A model generated the notes under the pieces. The model worked only from the letters and a program-made list of their open reading frames with translations, was not told the DNA's origin and made no database searches. From NCBI GenBank assembly GCA_937960785.1, contig CALGOZ010000062.1, positions 1 through 42,511 on the forward strand: a stretch of 42,511 bases of DNA, given 5' to 3'. Below, one piece after another: positions 17,371 to 25,426 of the stretch; positions within the stretch are counted from its first letter, which is position 1, and every line of letters begins with the position of its first letter. This DNA is from an uncultured Pseudogracilibacillus sp. Its GTDB lineage: Bacteria; Bacillota; Bacilli; Bacillales; Amphibacillaceae. The translations under genes and the position numbers were made by a program.

Positions 17371-18312
17371 TTAATATTTTTCATGCAGTTTATTTGCGAT
17401 ATAATTCGCACACATGTTCATCAATAAAGTAAAGACAAACAAGGTCAAGGCTACAGCATATAAACTATAGTAAAGGGTAGAACCTGCAGGAGCGTCTCCT
17501 CCAGTTACTTCAACGATATAGGCTGTCATCGTCTGCATCGACGACATTAGGTCAAAGTTCAATTGTTTTGAACTACCGCTTGCAATCGTGACGATCATCG
17601 TTTCCCCAATAGCTCGAGACAAGGCTAACACTATCGAAGCAACAATACCAGATAAAGCAGCCGGGAGCACGACTTTCAAGGTCACTTCCAATTTAGAGGA
17701 GCCTAAACCTAAGGCTGCTTCCCGTAATCCTTGAGGAACTGCTCGCATCGCATCCTCAGATAGAGAAGCAACCATAGGAATAATCATCACGCCCATAACT
17801 AAGCCTGGGCTAAGAATATTCGTTGATTCAAGCTCCGGAAATATATGTTGTAATAAGGGGGTTACAAAGGTAAAGGCAAAAAATCCATAAACGATTGTCG
17901 GAATACCCGCTAATACTTCGACGGTTGGTTTGAGTACATTCCTCACTTGGTTAGAAGCATATTCACTTAAATAAATCGCCGTTAATAAGCCGATAGGGAC
18001 GGCAACAGCTAAAGCGATGCCCGTTGCCGTCAATGTACCAACCAATAATGGAACGATACCAAATTGGGGGTTTTGACTCATCGGCTTTAAAACGGTTCCC
18101 GTAAAGAACTCTATAAAAGATACTTCACGGAAGAAGTGAAAGGATTCTGATAACAAGATCACGACAATAGTTACCGTTGTGATAAAAGAAGTTGTCGCCA
18201 TGACTAGCAAAAAGATTGGTAGCATTTTTTCTTTGCGATAGAGCCACTTTTTTCGCGTTTCTTTTTCTTCAATTAGTTGACGAACTGAGAGTTTGTTTTT
18301 TTCACGACTCAT
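17371..18312 (-). CDS. pstC: Phosphate ABC transporter permease PstC
   Basis: Second membrane subunit, pairing with PstA. The 313 residues start with a basic cytoplasmic tail (SREKNKLSVRQLIEEKETRKK), then about six membrane helices. The coupling segment EAALGLGSSKLEVTLKVVLPAA and ALSRAIGETMIV match PstC. The ATG follows AAGGTG. Twenty bases separate it from pstS upstream. Confidence 0.94.
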   Translation of the reverse strand: MSREKNKLSVRQLIEEKETRKKWLYRKEKMLPIFLLVMATTSFITTVTIVVILLSESFHFFREVSFIEFFTGTVLKPMSQNPQFGIVPLLVGTLTATGIALAVAVPIGLLTAIYLSEYASNQVRNVLKPTVEVLAGIPTIVYGFFAFTFVTPLLQHIFPELESTNILSPGLVMGVMIIPMVASLSEDAMRAVPQGLREAALGLGSSKLEVTLKVVLPAALSGIVASIVLALSRAIGETMIVTIASGSSKQLNFDLMSSMQTMTAYIVEVTGGDAPAGSTLYYSLYAVALTLFVFTLLMNMCANYIANKLHEKY

Positions 18313-18332
18313 GTTATCAGCACCTTTTTTAA

Positions 18333-19313
18333 TTAGTTCTTTAATTCCTCAAGAATACGTAAACTTTCTTCAACTTCCTCATCCGGCAATGGAGCAAAAC
18401 CTGTTTCTCCAGCATAATCGTTTAAATTTTCAAAGACGAACTTAGCAAAATCTAACACTTGTGGTTTCTCCTTCGCATGGGCAACATTTAAATAAGTGAA
18501 CACTGGACGAGTAAAGTTACCATAAGGACCATCTTCAGCAATCGTTTCTAAAGTTGGTTCTACCGGCCCTTCGCCAAAATCTACTTTTACCGCTTGTAAA
18601 CTATCGGTATTGCTCGCATAGTAACCATAGCCAAAGAAGGCTATTCCATATTGATCATCCGCAATTAAATTAACTAAAGTAGAATATTCTTGCTGCAAAT
18701 TAATATCTTCTTTCAAATCTGCTTCCTCTAAAATATTTTCATAGAAAAACTCATAAGTACCATGGTTCTCATTAGGACCATATGTATTTATTGGTTCATC
18801 GGGCCAATCTTCACGGAGATCAGACCATTTTTCAATAGAACTACTAGCTAGGAAGATTTCCTTTAATTCTTCCTCTGTCATCTCTGTAGCCCAGTCGTTA
18901 TCTTTGTTAATGACGAAGGTTAATCCATCAAGGGCTACTTTAAACTCTTCTACTTCTAAATTTAAGTCCTCTGCTAGAGCTTGTTCTTCGTCCTTTATTT
19001 CTCGCGAAGCATTGTTAAAGTCCGTTCCATTTTCAACTAAAAACTTCTTAAAACCAGCGCTCGTTCCCGAACGACTCACTTCTACCGATACTTCCTGACC
19101 CTCGTTAACCATATATTCCTCTGCAAGCTTTGCCATCAAAGGATATACGGTTCCAGAACCATCGATCACGACATCACCAGAAAGGTTTTCGCTCTGGTCT
19201 TCCCCGTCCTTTCCTCCTTCTGTAGCAGCCTCCTCGTCACTTTCCTGACAACCAACAGCAATAACGAATAATGAAGCTAAAATACAAGCAAATAAAAACT
19301 TTCTCAACTTCAT
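18333..19313 (-). CDS. pstS: Phosphate-binding lipoprotein PstS
   Basis: Extracellular phosphate receptor of the importer, anchored by a lipid: hydrophobic signal ending IAVGC (Cys about 22), then an acidic Glu/Asp/Gly linker. Phosphate-site motifs include DGSGTVYPL near the start of the mature part and RSGTSAGFKKF. The frame allows ATG at 19319, but AGGAGG abuts it; the second ATG (19311-19313) is six bases from GAGG and gives a cleaner signal peptide. First gene of pstSCAB, behind a TTTACA-repeat promoter. The mature protein is acidic. Confidence 0.94.
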   Translation of the reverse strand: MKLRKFLFACILASLFVIAVGCQESDEEAATEGGKDGEDQSENLSGDVVIDGSGTVYPLMAKLAEEYMVNEGQEVSVEVSRSGTSAGFKKFLVENGTDFNNASREIKDEEQALAEDLNLEVEEFKVALDGLTFVINKDNDWATEMTEEELKEIFLASSSIEKWSDLREDWPDEPINTYGPNENHGTYEFFYENILEEADLKEDINLQQEYSTLVNLIADDQYGIAFFGYGYYASNTDSLQAVKVDFGEGPVEPTLETIAEDGPYGNFTRPVFTYLNVAHAKEKPQVLDFAKFVFENLNDYAGETGFAPLPDEEVEESLRILEELKN

Positions 19314-19350
19314 AACCATCCTCCTAAACCTTAATTTTTACTACATGTTA

Positions 19351-19424
19351 AGTATAAAAAAGACTTGTAAATCCTATATGTAAAGGATGTTAAAGAATTG
19401 TAAATTTCCTTTCAAAATTGTAAA
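19351..19424 (-). promoter_or_regulatory. PhoP-controlled promoter of pstSCAB (Pho box array)
   Basis: On the minus strand, five TTTACA/TTAACA hexamers lie at 19419-19424, 19399-19404, 19388-19393, 19379-19384 and 19366-19371, close to 11-bp phasing, followed nine bases later by a TATACT -10 (19351-19356) with no -35. This is how PhoP boxes (TTAACA-like, one helical turn apart) are placed at activated promoters in B. subtilis. The repeats are directly visible; PhoP binding is inferred. Confidence 0.85.
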
Positions 19425-19507
19425 GGCTAGTTTCTTAGCCAAGTAAGTCTATTTATTTTAACTTGTTATAGATTGGGATAATTTATAAAAGGATAGGTAT
19501 TAATAAA

Positions 19508-19546
19508 TAAAAAAAGCATGGAGCAAAGACTACGCTTTCTCCATGC
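19508..19546 (-). terminator. Rho-independent terminator of the second response regulator
   Basis: On the minus strand GCATGGAG (19539-19546) pairs with CTCCATGC (19516-19523), extended by AAAG/CTTT, followed by seven or more Ts. It separates the response regulator gene from pstS. Confidence 0.92.
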
Positions 19547-19569
19547 GTTTAAGGATTTTATTAACACCT

Positions 19570-20268
19570 TTAGATAGGGGATGTAATTTTATATCCAAAA
19601 CCGTGTACCGTTTGGATATATTTTGGTTGTGTATTATCTTCCTCTATTTTTTGCCGCAATCTCGCAATATGCACATCGACAATCCTTGTATCGCCAGCTA
19701 CTTCATAATCCCAAACTTCATTTAATAATTGCTCCCGAGAGAGAACGAGCTCTTTATGGCGCATTAAGTATATTAATAATTCATATTCCTTCCGCGTTAA
19801 CTTTAATTGTTCCTCTCGTAAATAAACTTCAAACTTCTCTGGAAAGGCCTTTAGTTCCCCTACCATTACACTTTCTTCTTCCGCTTGATTAGCTTGTTGT
19901 GCCTTAGCACGTCGCAGCAAGGCTTGGATTCTCGCCACTAATTCCCTTGGACTAAAAGGCTTTGTCATATAATCATCGGCACCACTATTTAAACCTTTAA
20001 TCATATCTTCCTCTTGATTAAGAGCGGTGATCATCAATATCGGTGTCAAGGCTTGTTCATTTCGAATGTACTTACATACTTGGATTCCATCTATTTCAGG
20101 TAACATCACATCTAAAATAATTAAATCATAGCTTTTCTGATTTACCTTCTGGATCGCCTCGAGTCCATTAGAAGCGACATCAATTTTAAAATGGTGTTGT
20201 TTCAAATTATATTGTAGTAGGGTGACAATCGACGGTTCATCTTCTACAATTAATACTGTTCGCTCCAA
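19570..20268 (-). CDS. PhoP-like response regulator without adjacent kinase
   Basis: OmpR-family regulator of 232 residues, closely similar in layout to the phoP product at 14833-15525. Receiver: LIVEDEPSIVTLLQYNL, phospho-acceptor Asp in ILDVMLPEIDG, Lys in TKPFSPREL. Winged helix: LTRKEYELL, recognition segment DTRIVDVHIARLRQKIE, final YIQTVHGFGYKI. TTG start (20266-20268) behind GGAGAGG. It has its own terminator and, upstream, two TTTACA boxes 11 bp apart, so it may be under PhoP control. No histidine kinase lies next to it. It could be a phoP duplicate using PhoR or another kinase; its targets are unknown. Confidence 0.88.
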   Translation of the reverse strand: MERTVLIVEDEPSIVTLLQYNLKQHHFKIDVASNGLEAIQKVNQKSYDLIILDVMLPEIDGIQVCKYIRNEQALTPILMITALNQEEDMIKGLNSGADDYMTKPFSPRELVARIQALLRRAKAQQANQAEEESVMVGELKAFPEKFEVYLREEQLKLTRKEYELLIYLMRHKELVLSREQLLNEVWDYEVAGDTRIVDVHIARLRQKIEEDNTQPKYIQTVHGFGYKITSPI

Positions 20269-20344
20269 ACTACCTCTCCTTTTCCTTGAAAATATCCCTT
20301 TACCTATATTTTAAAGAGAATAAAAGAAAAGGGAACAGGAGTAT

Positions 20345-20361
20345 TGTAAAATATCTGTAAA
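20345..20361 (-). promoter_or_regulatory. Candidate Pho box pair upstream of the second response regulator
   Basis: TTTACA-N5-TTTACA on the minus strand (20356-20361 and 20345-20350), exactly 11 bp apart, about 80 bases before the TTG start. A possible -10 (TAAAAT) lies nearer the gene, about 31 bases downstream of the pair. Same motif as at pstS but only two copies. Confidence 0.5.
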
Positions 20362-20396
20362 TTTTTACTAAAACTATTTGCTCCATCACCGCTTCA

Positions 20397-21614
20397 TCAT
20401 CCTCTTACAGCTTGCAATATACTTACCATATCTTTCTCGAACAAAATTTTAGGGACCGGATATAAAGGATTTGCTTCTCGAAGGGCTCGTTTAACAAGCA
20501 AAGGGATATCTTTTTCTTGAATAGCTAGTATTGTTTTTGGTATCACCATTTGTTTATTTAAATGACGAATTCTTCTAATAAATTTCTCTGCTTTCTCTTT
20601 ATCAGAATCTCCATTTTCTGCTATTCCTATTGCTTCGGCTAACTCTGCTAAGGGCTTATAAACAGATTCACCATAATACTCGAGAACAATAGGTAAAAGA
20701 ACGGCATTTAATAAACCGTGGGATAGATTATAAAAGCCTCCTATTGCATGAGCTAAGGCATGAACATAGCCAACAAATGCTTGTGTAAAGGCAGCACCTG
20801 CATAATAAGAGGCTTTTTGCATATTTTTCCGTGCTTCGATATTATCACCATTTGAATATGCTTCGTAAATGTTATCGAAAATTAGCTTCGTCGCTTCAAT
20901 TGCCCATTTTTCTGTATTTTTCGTGTTGCTACGACCAATATAAGCTTCGACTGCATGAGTTAAGGCATCCATACCTGTCTCAGCCGTAATATGGGGTGGT
21001 AGTTTTAATGTAAGTAACGGGTCGAGCACAGCAAAATGAGGAATGATGGAAATATCCATCACTGGGAATTTCTCATTCGTCTCACTATTTGTGAATACTG
21101 CAGCTAACGTCGCTTCTGCTCCTGTTCCTGCTGTGGTAGGTACGACAAAAAGAGGTGGGAGGCGCTTTAAGATTTTAAACAAGCCGTGCATTTTTTCTAC
21201 TTTTTTACGACGTTTTACGATGCGAGCCCCCGTTAACTTCGCACAATCGATAGGAGATCCCCCTCCAAAGGCAATTATTCCATCACAATTATTTTTATAA
21301 TATAAACTTACAGCTTCTTCAATATTATCAATCGTCGGATTCGGTACCGTACCGTCGTAAATCGTATAACGAATCCCTTCTTCTTCTAATCTTTCAAGTA
21401 AAGGCTCCATTAAACCTACTTCCACAATTCCTTTATCCGTAACTATCAGAGGCTTTAATACACCTTCTCTTTTTAATAAATTAGGTAAATGTAATAAACT
21501 GTTTTCACCCTCTAATAATTCCGGTTCACGCCAAGGTAATAATAAAATAATAATTTTTGCTACCGCTTGGTAAATCCGGCAATAGATTCGATAAATACTT
21601 TGAAAAAAAGCCAT
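20397..21614 (-). CDS. Iron-containing alcohol dehydrogenase family protein
   Basis: Type III (group III) NAD(P)-dependent dehydrogenase, 405 residues. Seen: nucleotide-binding FGGGSPIDCAK, PTTAGTGAEAT, and the metal-site region GMDALTHAVEAYIG followed by HALAHAIGGFYNLSHGLLNAVLLP with the conserved His ligands. It carries about 30 extra N-terminal residues that are hydrophobic and basic (IYQAVAKIIILLLPW), which could be a membrane-associating helix. Substrate cannot be told from sequence; such enzymes reduce aldehydes or oxidise primary alcohols or diols. ATG follows GGGGGAG. Its closest neighbours are the nitrilase-like gene (116 bases upstream) and the response regulator. Confidence 0.9.
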   Translation of the reverse strand: MAFFQSIYRIYCRIYQAVAKIIILLLPWREPELLEGENSLLHLPNLLKREGVLKPLIVTDKGIVEVGLMEPLLERLEEEGIRYTIYDGTVPNPTIDNIEEAVSLYYKNNCDGIIAFGGGSPIDCAKLTGARIVKRRKKVEKMHGLFKILKRLPPLFVVPTTAGTGAEATLAAVFTNSETNEKFPVMDISIIPHFAVLDPLLTLKLPPHITAETGMDALTHAVEAYIGRSNTKNTEKWAIEATKLIFDNIYEAYSNGDNIEARKNMQKASYYAGAAFTQAFVGYVHALAHAIGGFYNLSHGLLNAVLLPIVLEYYGESVYKPLAELAEAIGIAENGDSDKEKAEKFIRRIRHLNKQMVIPKTILAIQEKDIPLLVKRALREANPLYPVPKILFEKDMVSILQAVRG

Positions 21615-21691
21615 ATAAACAACTCCCCCTTAAATTGTTTCAAACTTAATTAAATTAATTCAGACTTACTCGTATGTTATTTATATTTGTT

Positions 21692-21721
21692 TTTATAGTT
21701 TAAAAATAATTATAATTTCAA
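21692..21721 (-). promoter_or_regulatory. Candidate promoter of the alcohol dehydrogenase gene
   Basis: On the minus strand: TTGAAA (21716-21721), 18-bp spacer, TATAAA (21692-21697), about 78 bases before the ATG. An AT-rich inverted repeat, TATAGTTT/AAACTATA, spans it (about 21694-21728). The surroundings are very AT-rich, so chance matches are likely. Confidence 0.4.
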
Positions 21722-21730
21722 AACTATAGG

Positions 21731-22654
21731 TTATTGGGCAACATTATTACGATACCACCGTTGTCCGTGCCAACGTTGATACGTCCAACTGAGCGCCGGA
21801 AGCGGGCCCCGTGAATGAAGCCAGTACGAATCGGGAATTTCCTTTTCGGGTTCTGTTCTTCCTATATTGATATATGCTGTAACAATTCCCTCTCCTTCCT
21901 GGCGCGTGCGTTTTGCAATGACGTTCCCCTTAGCATCGACAATCATCGTTGCCCCCTCATAATGTCCCTTATAAGAAATTGGCATCCAAGGTAATTTACT
22001 TTGAAGCTGTCCGATATGAGATGCATGTATAATCGGTGCACCGACATATGGGGCAAATGTATGAACACTTGCTAAAGCTGTCGCCTCATTTTGTCTTTCC
22101 CAGCGATTAGTAACCGTTTTAGGAAACCAAGCAGGTATACTCCACCAACAACTTCCCCCGACAATTAAATCGACTCGATTACGTAATCGGTGAGCGGTTT
22201 GCGAGCGCATAAACTCCCAGCATAAAGAGACGCCAATCGTTTGATCATCTACCGTGATAAGTCCGTCATCATGCCCTCCAACGTAAAAGCAATTTTCCCA
22301 CATCGTTGGAAGGTCTTTATTATGTCTACCAATCACCCCATCTTTATTGCATAAGAAAAACGCATTTCGTACTTCTCCGTCTTCATCACGCAGAAGAAAA
22401 GACCCGCCGACATAAGCATCATACTTTTTTGCAATATCTTTTAATAATTGTAGTGCCGGGCCATCCTTCCTTTGAATTGCATCGACAATTTTCGGTTCGA
22501 AAGCCATTCCAGTCGTAAAAAATTCCGGTAAAATAATCCATTTTGCTCCTTTTTCTCCGGCTTCAATCGCTAGCCGTTCACAGGCTTTTAAATTGGCTTC
22601 AAGATCCCCGATTTTTGGCTTTAGCTGAAGTGCTGCGACTTTCTCCTTAGACAT
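21731..22654 (-). CDS. Nitrilase-superfamily carbon-nitrogen hydrolase
   Basis: A 307-residue C-N hydrolase with the Glu-Lys-Cys triad in the usual settings: Glu in ILPEFFTTGM (about 43), Lys in GRHNKDLPTMWEN, Cys in IGVSLCWEFMRSQ (about 144). Such enzymes cleave amides, nitriles or carbamoyl groups; I cannot name the substrate. The aromatic-rich SCWWSIPAWFPK after the Cys region is distinctive and may shape the pocket. No signal peptide. ATG behind GGGGAGG. It has its own promoter and a candidate cre site, so it may be carbon-catabolite controlled. It is not part of the B. subtilis order at this locus. Confidence 0.88.
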   Translation of the reverse strand: MSKEKVAALQLKPKIGDLEANLKACERLAIEAGEKGAKWIILPEFFTTGMAFEPKIVDAIQRKDGPALQLLKDIAKKYDAYVGGSFLLRDEDGEVRNAFFLCNKDGVIGRHNKDLPTMWENCFYVGGHDDGLITVDDQTIGVSLCWEFMRSQTAHRLRNRVDLIVGGSCWWSIPAWFPKTVTNRWERQNEATALASVHTFAPYVGAPIIHASHIGQLQSKLPWMPISYKGHYEGATMIVDAKGNVIAKRTRQEGEGIVTAYINIGRTEPEKEIPDSYWLHSRGPLPALSWTYQRWHGQRWYRNNVAQ

Positions 22655-22670
22655 GTATCCTCCCCTTTTA

Positions 22671-22684
22671 TGTAAGCGTTATCA
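22671..22684 (-). promoter_or_regulatory. Candidate cre site (CcpA) before the nitrilase-like gene
   Basis: TGATAACGCTTACA on the minus strand agrees with the cre consensus TGWAANCGNTNWCA at 13 of 14 positions. It lies about 63 bases downstream of the -10 and 16 bases before the start codon, a position expected to block elongating polymerase when glucose is abundant. Confidence 0.65.
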
Positions 22685-22746
22685 TTTGTTTGTAATATAA
22701 ATTATTACTAGTTGCACTATCTAAAAGTAATCATATCCTTACTCCA

Positions 22747-22776
22747 ATTATACGTTATAAAGATTGTTTAATTCAA
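22747..22776 (-). promoter_or_regulatory. Promoter of the nitrilase-like gene
   Basis: On the minus strand: TTGAAT (22771-22776), 18-bp spacer, perfect TATAAT (22747-22752), with a leader of about 85 bases holding the cre site. Confidence 0.65.
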
Positions 22777-22843
22777 CATTTTGGAAGAAATAAGTTACTA
22801 ATTACGTAGTCATGAGAATTGATTTAGATGATTTCACATGGAA

Positions 22844-22878
22844 AAACGTAGATAGAACGTTTAGTCCCATCTACGTTT
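22844..22878 (-). terminator. Rho-independent terminator after mdh
   Basis: A perfect 10-bp stem (AAACGTAGAT at 22869-22878 read on the minus strand, with 22844-22853) followed by Ts. It closes citZ-icd-mdh about 20 bases after the mdh stop. Confidence 0.85.
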
Positions 22879-22897
22879 CCTCATCTATTATATAATT

Positions 22898-23836
22898 TTA
22901 GTTATAAGATAATACGTCTAAGACATCTCGAACAGATCGGGCTGATTTTTCTAACGCTTTTTGTTCATCTTCATTTAGATCGAGTTCGATTACCTTTTCG
23001 ATTCCGTCGCCACCGAGAATTACCGGCACTCCAAAGTACATATTTGATAAACCATATTGTCCATCTAGGTGGGCGATTGCTGGTAAAATTCGTCGTTGAT
23101 CTTTTACAATTGCTTCGGTCATTTCGACTAAAGCGGCTGCGGGTGCATAATATGCACTACCATTACCTAAAAGTTCGACGATTTCGCCACCACCTTTGCG
23201 AGTTCGCTCAATTATTTCATCGAGGCGATCTTTTTCAATTAAATTTTCTACTGGAATGCCTCCTACAGCTGAATAGCGAATAAGAGGTACCATATCATCG
23301 CCATGGCCACCAAGGACAAAGCCTGTGACATCTTTTACAGAAACATTTAATTCTTCGGCAATAAAAGTACGATAGCGTGCTGTATCTAAAACTCCAGATT
23401 GTCCGATAACCCGTTCTTTTGGAAAACCGGTCTCTTTATACATCGTATAGGTCATGGCATCGACTGGATTTGAAAGAACAATTACATAAGCATCTTTTGC
23501 ATAAGTTTTAATTTCTTTTGCTACAGCTTTTATAATATTGGCATTCGTCGTCACTAAATCATCACGACTCATTCCTGGGCGACGGGCGATGCCTGCTGTA
23601 ACAATGACAATATCTGATCCAGAAATTTCTTCATAATTCGCTGTTCCAACAATCGATACATCGTAACCAAAAATCGGTGTCGACTGGAGCATATCTAATG
23701 CTTTTCCTTTTGTTGTGCTTTCTGCTTCAGGTAAGTCGACTAAAACGATATCGCCGAGCTCTTTTTGCGCCAGCATTAGAGCGGTCGTCGTTCCGGTAAA
23801 TCCGGAACCGACGATTGATATCTTTTTACGTTTCAT
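22898..23836 (-). CDS. mdh: Malate dehydrogenase
   Basis: NAD-dependent oxidation of malate to oxaloacetate in the TCA cycle. The 312-residue protein is the LDH-like MDH of Bacillus: GSGFTGTTTA nucleotide-binding loop, Asp of VLVDLPE for NAD, substrate loop ARRPGMSRDDL, active-site His in GGHGDDMVPL. The frame allows an ATG seven codons earlier (23857), but no binding site precedes it; AAAGGGCGG lies nine bases before the ATG at 23834-23836, and the family starts like MKRKKISIVG. It follows icd by 30 bases, so the two are co-transcribed. Confidence 0.95.
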   Translation of the reverse strand: MKRKKISIVGSGFTGTTTALMLAQKELGDIVLVDLPEAESTTKGKALDMLQSTPIFGYDVSIVGTANYEEISGSDIVIVTAGIARRPGMSRDDLVTTNANIIKAVAKEIKTYAKDAYVIVLSNPVDAMTYTMYKETGFPKERVIGQSGVLDTARYRTFIAEELNVSVKDVTGFVLGGHGDDMVPLIRYSAVGGIPVENLIEKDRLDEIIERTRKGGGEIVELLGNGSAYYAPAAALVEMTEAIVKDQRRILPAIAHLDGQYGLSNMYFGVPVILGGDGIEKVIELDLNEDEQKALEKSARSVRDVLDVLSYN

Positions 23837-23866
23837 CCCGTTCATCCGCCCTTTCATACGTATATC

Positions 23867-25132
23867 TTATTCCATATTTTTAATTAACTCATCAGCAAAC
23901 TCAGAGCACTTAACCTCTGTTGGGTTATCCATTAAGCGTGCAAAGTCATAAGTTACGACTTGTGATGAAATCGTCTTATTCATCGAGTCTGTAATTAAGT
24001 CTGCAGCCTCATGCCAACCCATATACTCTAACATTAATACCCCGGATAAAATAACCGATGATGGGTTAACTTTATCTAAACCAGCATACTTAGGAGCTGT
24101 ACCATGAGTCGCTTCAAAAATTGCATGTCCTGTATCGTAGTTAATATTCGCTCCCGGTGCGATTCCGATTCCACCAACCTGAGCAGCTAATGCATCAGAG
24201 ATGTAGTCACCGTTTAGGTTCATTGTAACTACGACGTCGAACTCAGCCGGACGAGTTAAGATTTGCTGTAGGAAAATATCAGCAATTGCGTCTTTAACAA
24301 TAATCTTACCAGCCTTTTCAGCTTCTTCTTGTGCTTTATTTGCTGCGTCTTTTCCTTCTTTTTCAACGATACGATCGTATTCTGCCCAAGTAAATACTTT
24401 ATCGCCGAATTCTTCTTCAGCAACTTCGTAACCCCACTCTTTGAAGGCACCTTCTGTAAACTTCATAATATTCCCTTTATGAACGAGGGTTACACTTTCG
24501 CGATTTTCATCGAGAGCATACTGAATCGCAGCACGAACGAGACGTTTCGTCCCCTCTTCAGAGATTGGTTTAACACCGATTCCTGAAGTTTCTGGAAAAC
24601 GAATGTTTTCTACTCCCATTTCATCTTGTAAAAAGTCGATTACTTTCTTCGCTTCTGGTGTTCCTTGTTTCCATTCGATTCCTGCATAAATATCTTCAGT
24701 GTTCTCACGGAAAACAACCATATCTACTAATTCAGGATGTTTTACCGGTGATGGTACACCCTCGTAGTGTCGAACTGGTCGTAAGCAGTTGTATAAATCT
24801 AACTCTTGACGAAGAGCAACGTTTAATGAACGGAAACCACCGCCAACTGGTGTCGTAAGAGGACCTTTAATTGCCACTTTATATTCATCGATTACGTCTA
24901 ATGTTTCTTGTGGAAGCCATTCGCCAGTTTCGTTGTATGCTTTTTCCCCTGCTAAAACTTCTTTCCATTGGATTTTTCGCTTGCCATCGTAGGCTTTTTC
25001 AACCGCTGCGTCTAGTACACGGCTTGCTGCTGCCCAAATGTCTGGTCCTGTTCCATCTCCTTCGATAAATGGAATCACTGGTTGATCAGGCACATTCAAC
25101 TTCCCATTTTCTATCGTAATTTTATTAGTCAT
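23867..25132 (-). CDS. icd: Isocitrate dehydrogenase, NADP-dependent
   Basis: Converts isocitrate to 2-oxoglutarate, CO2 and NADPH. The 421-residue Bacillus-type enzyme has the substrate segment around LRPVRHYEGVPSP, VVFRENTEDIYAG, Mg-binding Asp residues around NLNGDYISDALAAQVGG, and the C-terminal cofactor region ATHGTAPKYAGLDKVNPSS. It follows citZ after a 294-base gap that contains its own extended -10 promoter and a strong hairpin, so it can be made independently of citZ. Confidence 0.96.
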   Translation of the reverse strand: MTNKITIENGKLNVPDQPVIPFIEGDGTGPDIWAAASRVLDAAVEKAYDGKRKIQWKEVLAGEKAYNETGEWLPQETLDVIDEYKVAIKGPLTTPVGGGFRSLNVALRQELDLYNCLRPVRHYEGVPSPVKHPELVDMVVFRENTEDIYAGIEWKQGTPEAKKVIDFLQDEMGVENIRFPETSGIGVKPISEEGTKRLVRAAIQYALDENRESVTLVHKGNIMKFTEGAFKEWGYEVAEEEFGDKVFTWAEYDRIVEKEGKDAANKAQEEAEKAGKIIVKDAIADIFLQQILTRPAEFDVVVTMNLNGDYISDALAAQVGGIGIAPGANINYDTGHAIFEATHGTAPKYAGLDKVNPSSVILSGVLMLEYMGWHEAADLITDSMNKTISSQVVTYDFARLMDNPTEVKCSEFADELIKNME

Positions 25133-25261
25133 TCTATAATACCTCCTAAAATATTAAAAGAATATTATTTGAGAAAACTTTCACAAAGATTCCCGTAAGT
25201 TTGCCACCCTTTAAGCGATTCTCATCTCTATTTCGTCGCATTGGTAAATTAACCAACTTTT

Positions 25262-25270
25262 AGTATAGCA
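25262..25270 (-). promoter_or_regulatory. icd promoter (extended -10)
   Basis: On the minus strand TATGCTATACT: -10 TATACT (25262-25267) with TGC directly before it and no clear -35. It is about 130 bases before the icd ATG. Confidence 0.55.
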
Positions 25271-25367
25271 TAACTTCGTTCATCTTTGGTATGAAACCTT
25301 CCGGATGAAGCAACTAGACTACAAACTTATTCATGTAGTAACTATTATGGTACTTATTTATTTTTAT

Positions 25368-25401
25368 CAAACGAATAGCCGGTAAAACCGGCTATCGTTT
25401 G
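25368..25401. other. Strong GC-rich hairpin without a T-run between citZ and icd
   Basis: CAAACG, TAGCCGG and their complements form a stem of about 15 bp with one bulged base and a short A-rich loop, the most stable-looking hairpin in this gap. Neither strand continues into a T-run: the minus strand continues ATAAAAATAAATA. It lies 25 bases after the citZ stop. It may be a weak terminator or an RNA end-stabilising or processing structure. Confidence 0.7.
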
Positions 25402-25426
25402 TATGTCGATATTGTCATTTACGCTA

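Noticed and set aside
24329..24586. Plus-strand open frame inside icd
   Set aside because: Antisense to a clearly real gene, Cys/Phe-rich product typical of a shadow frame.
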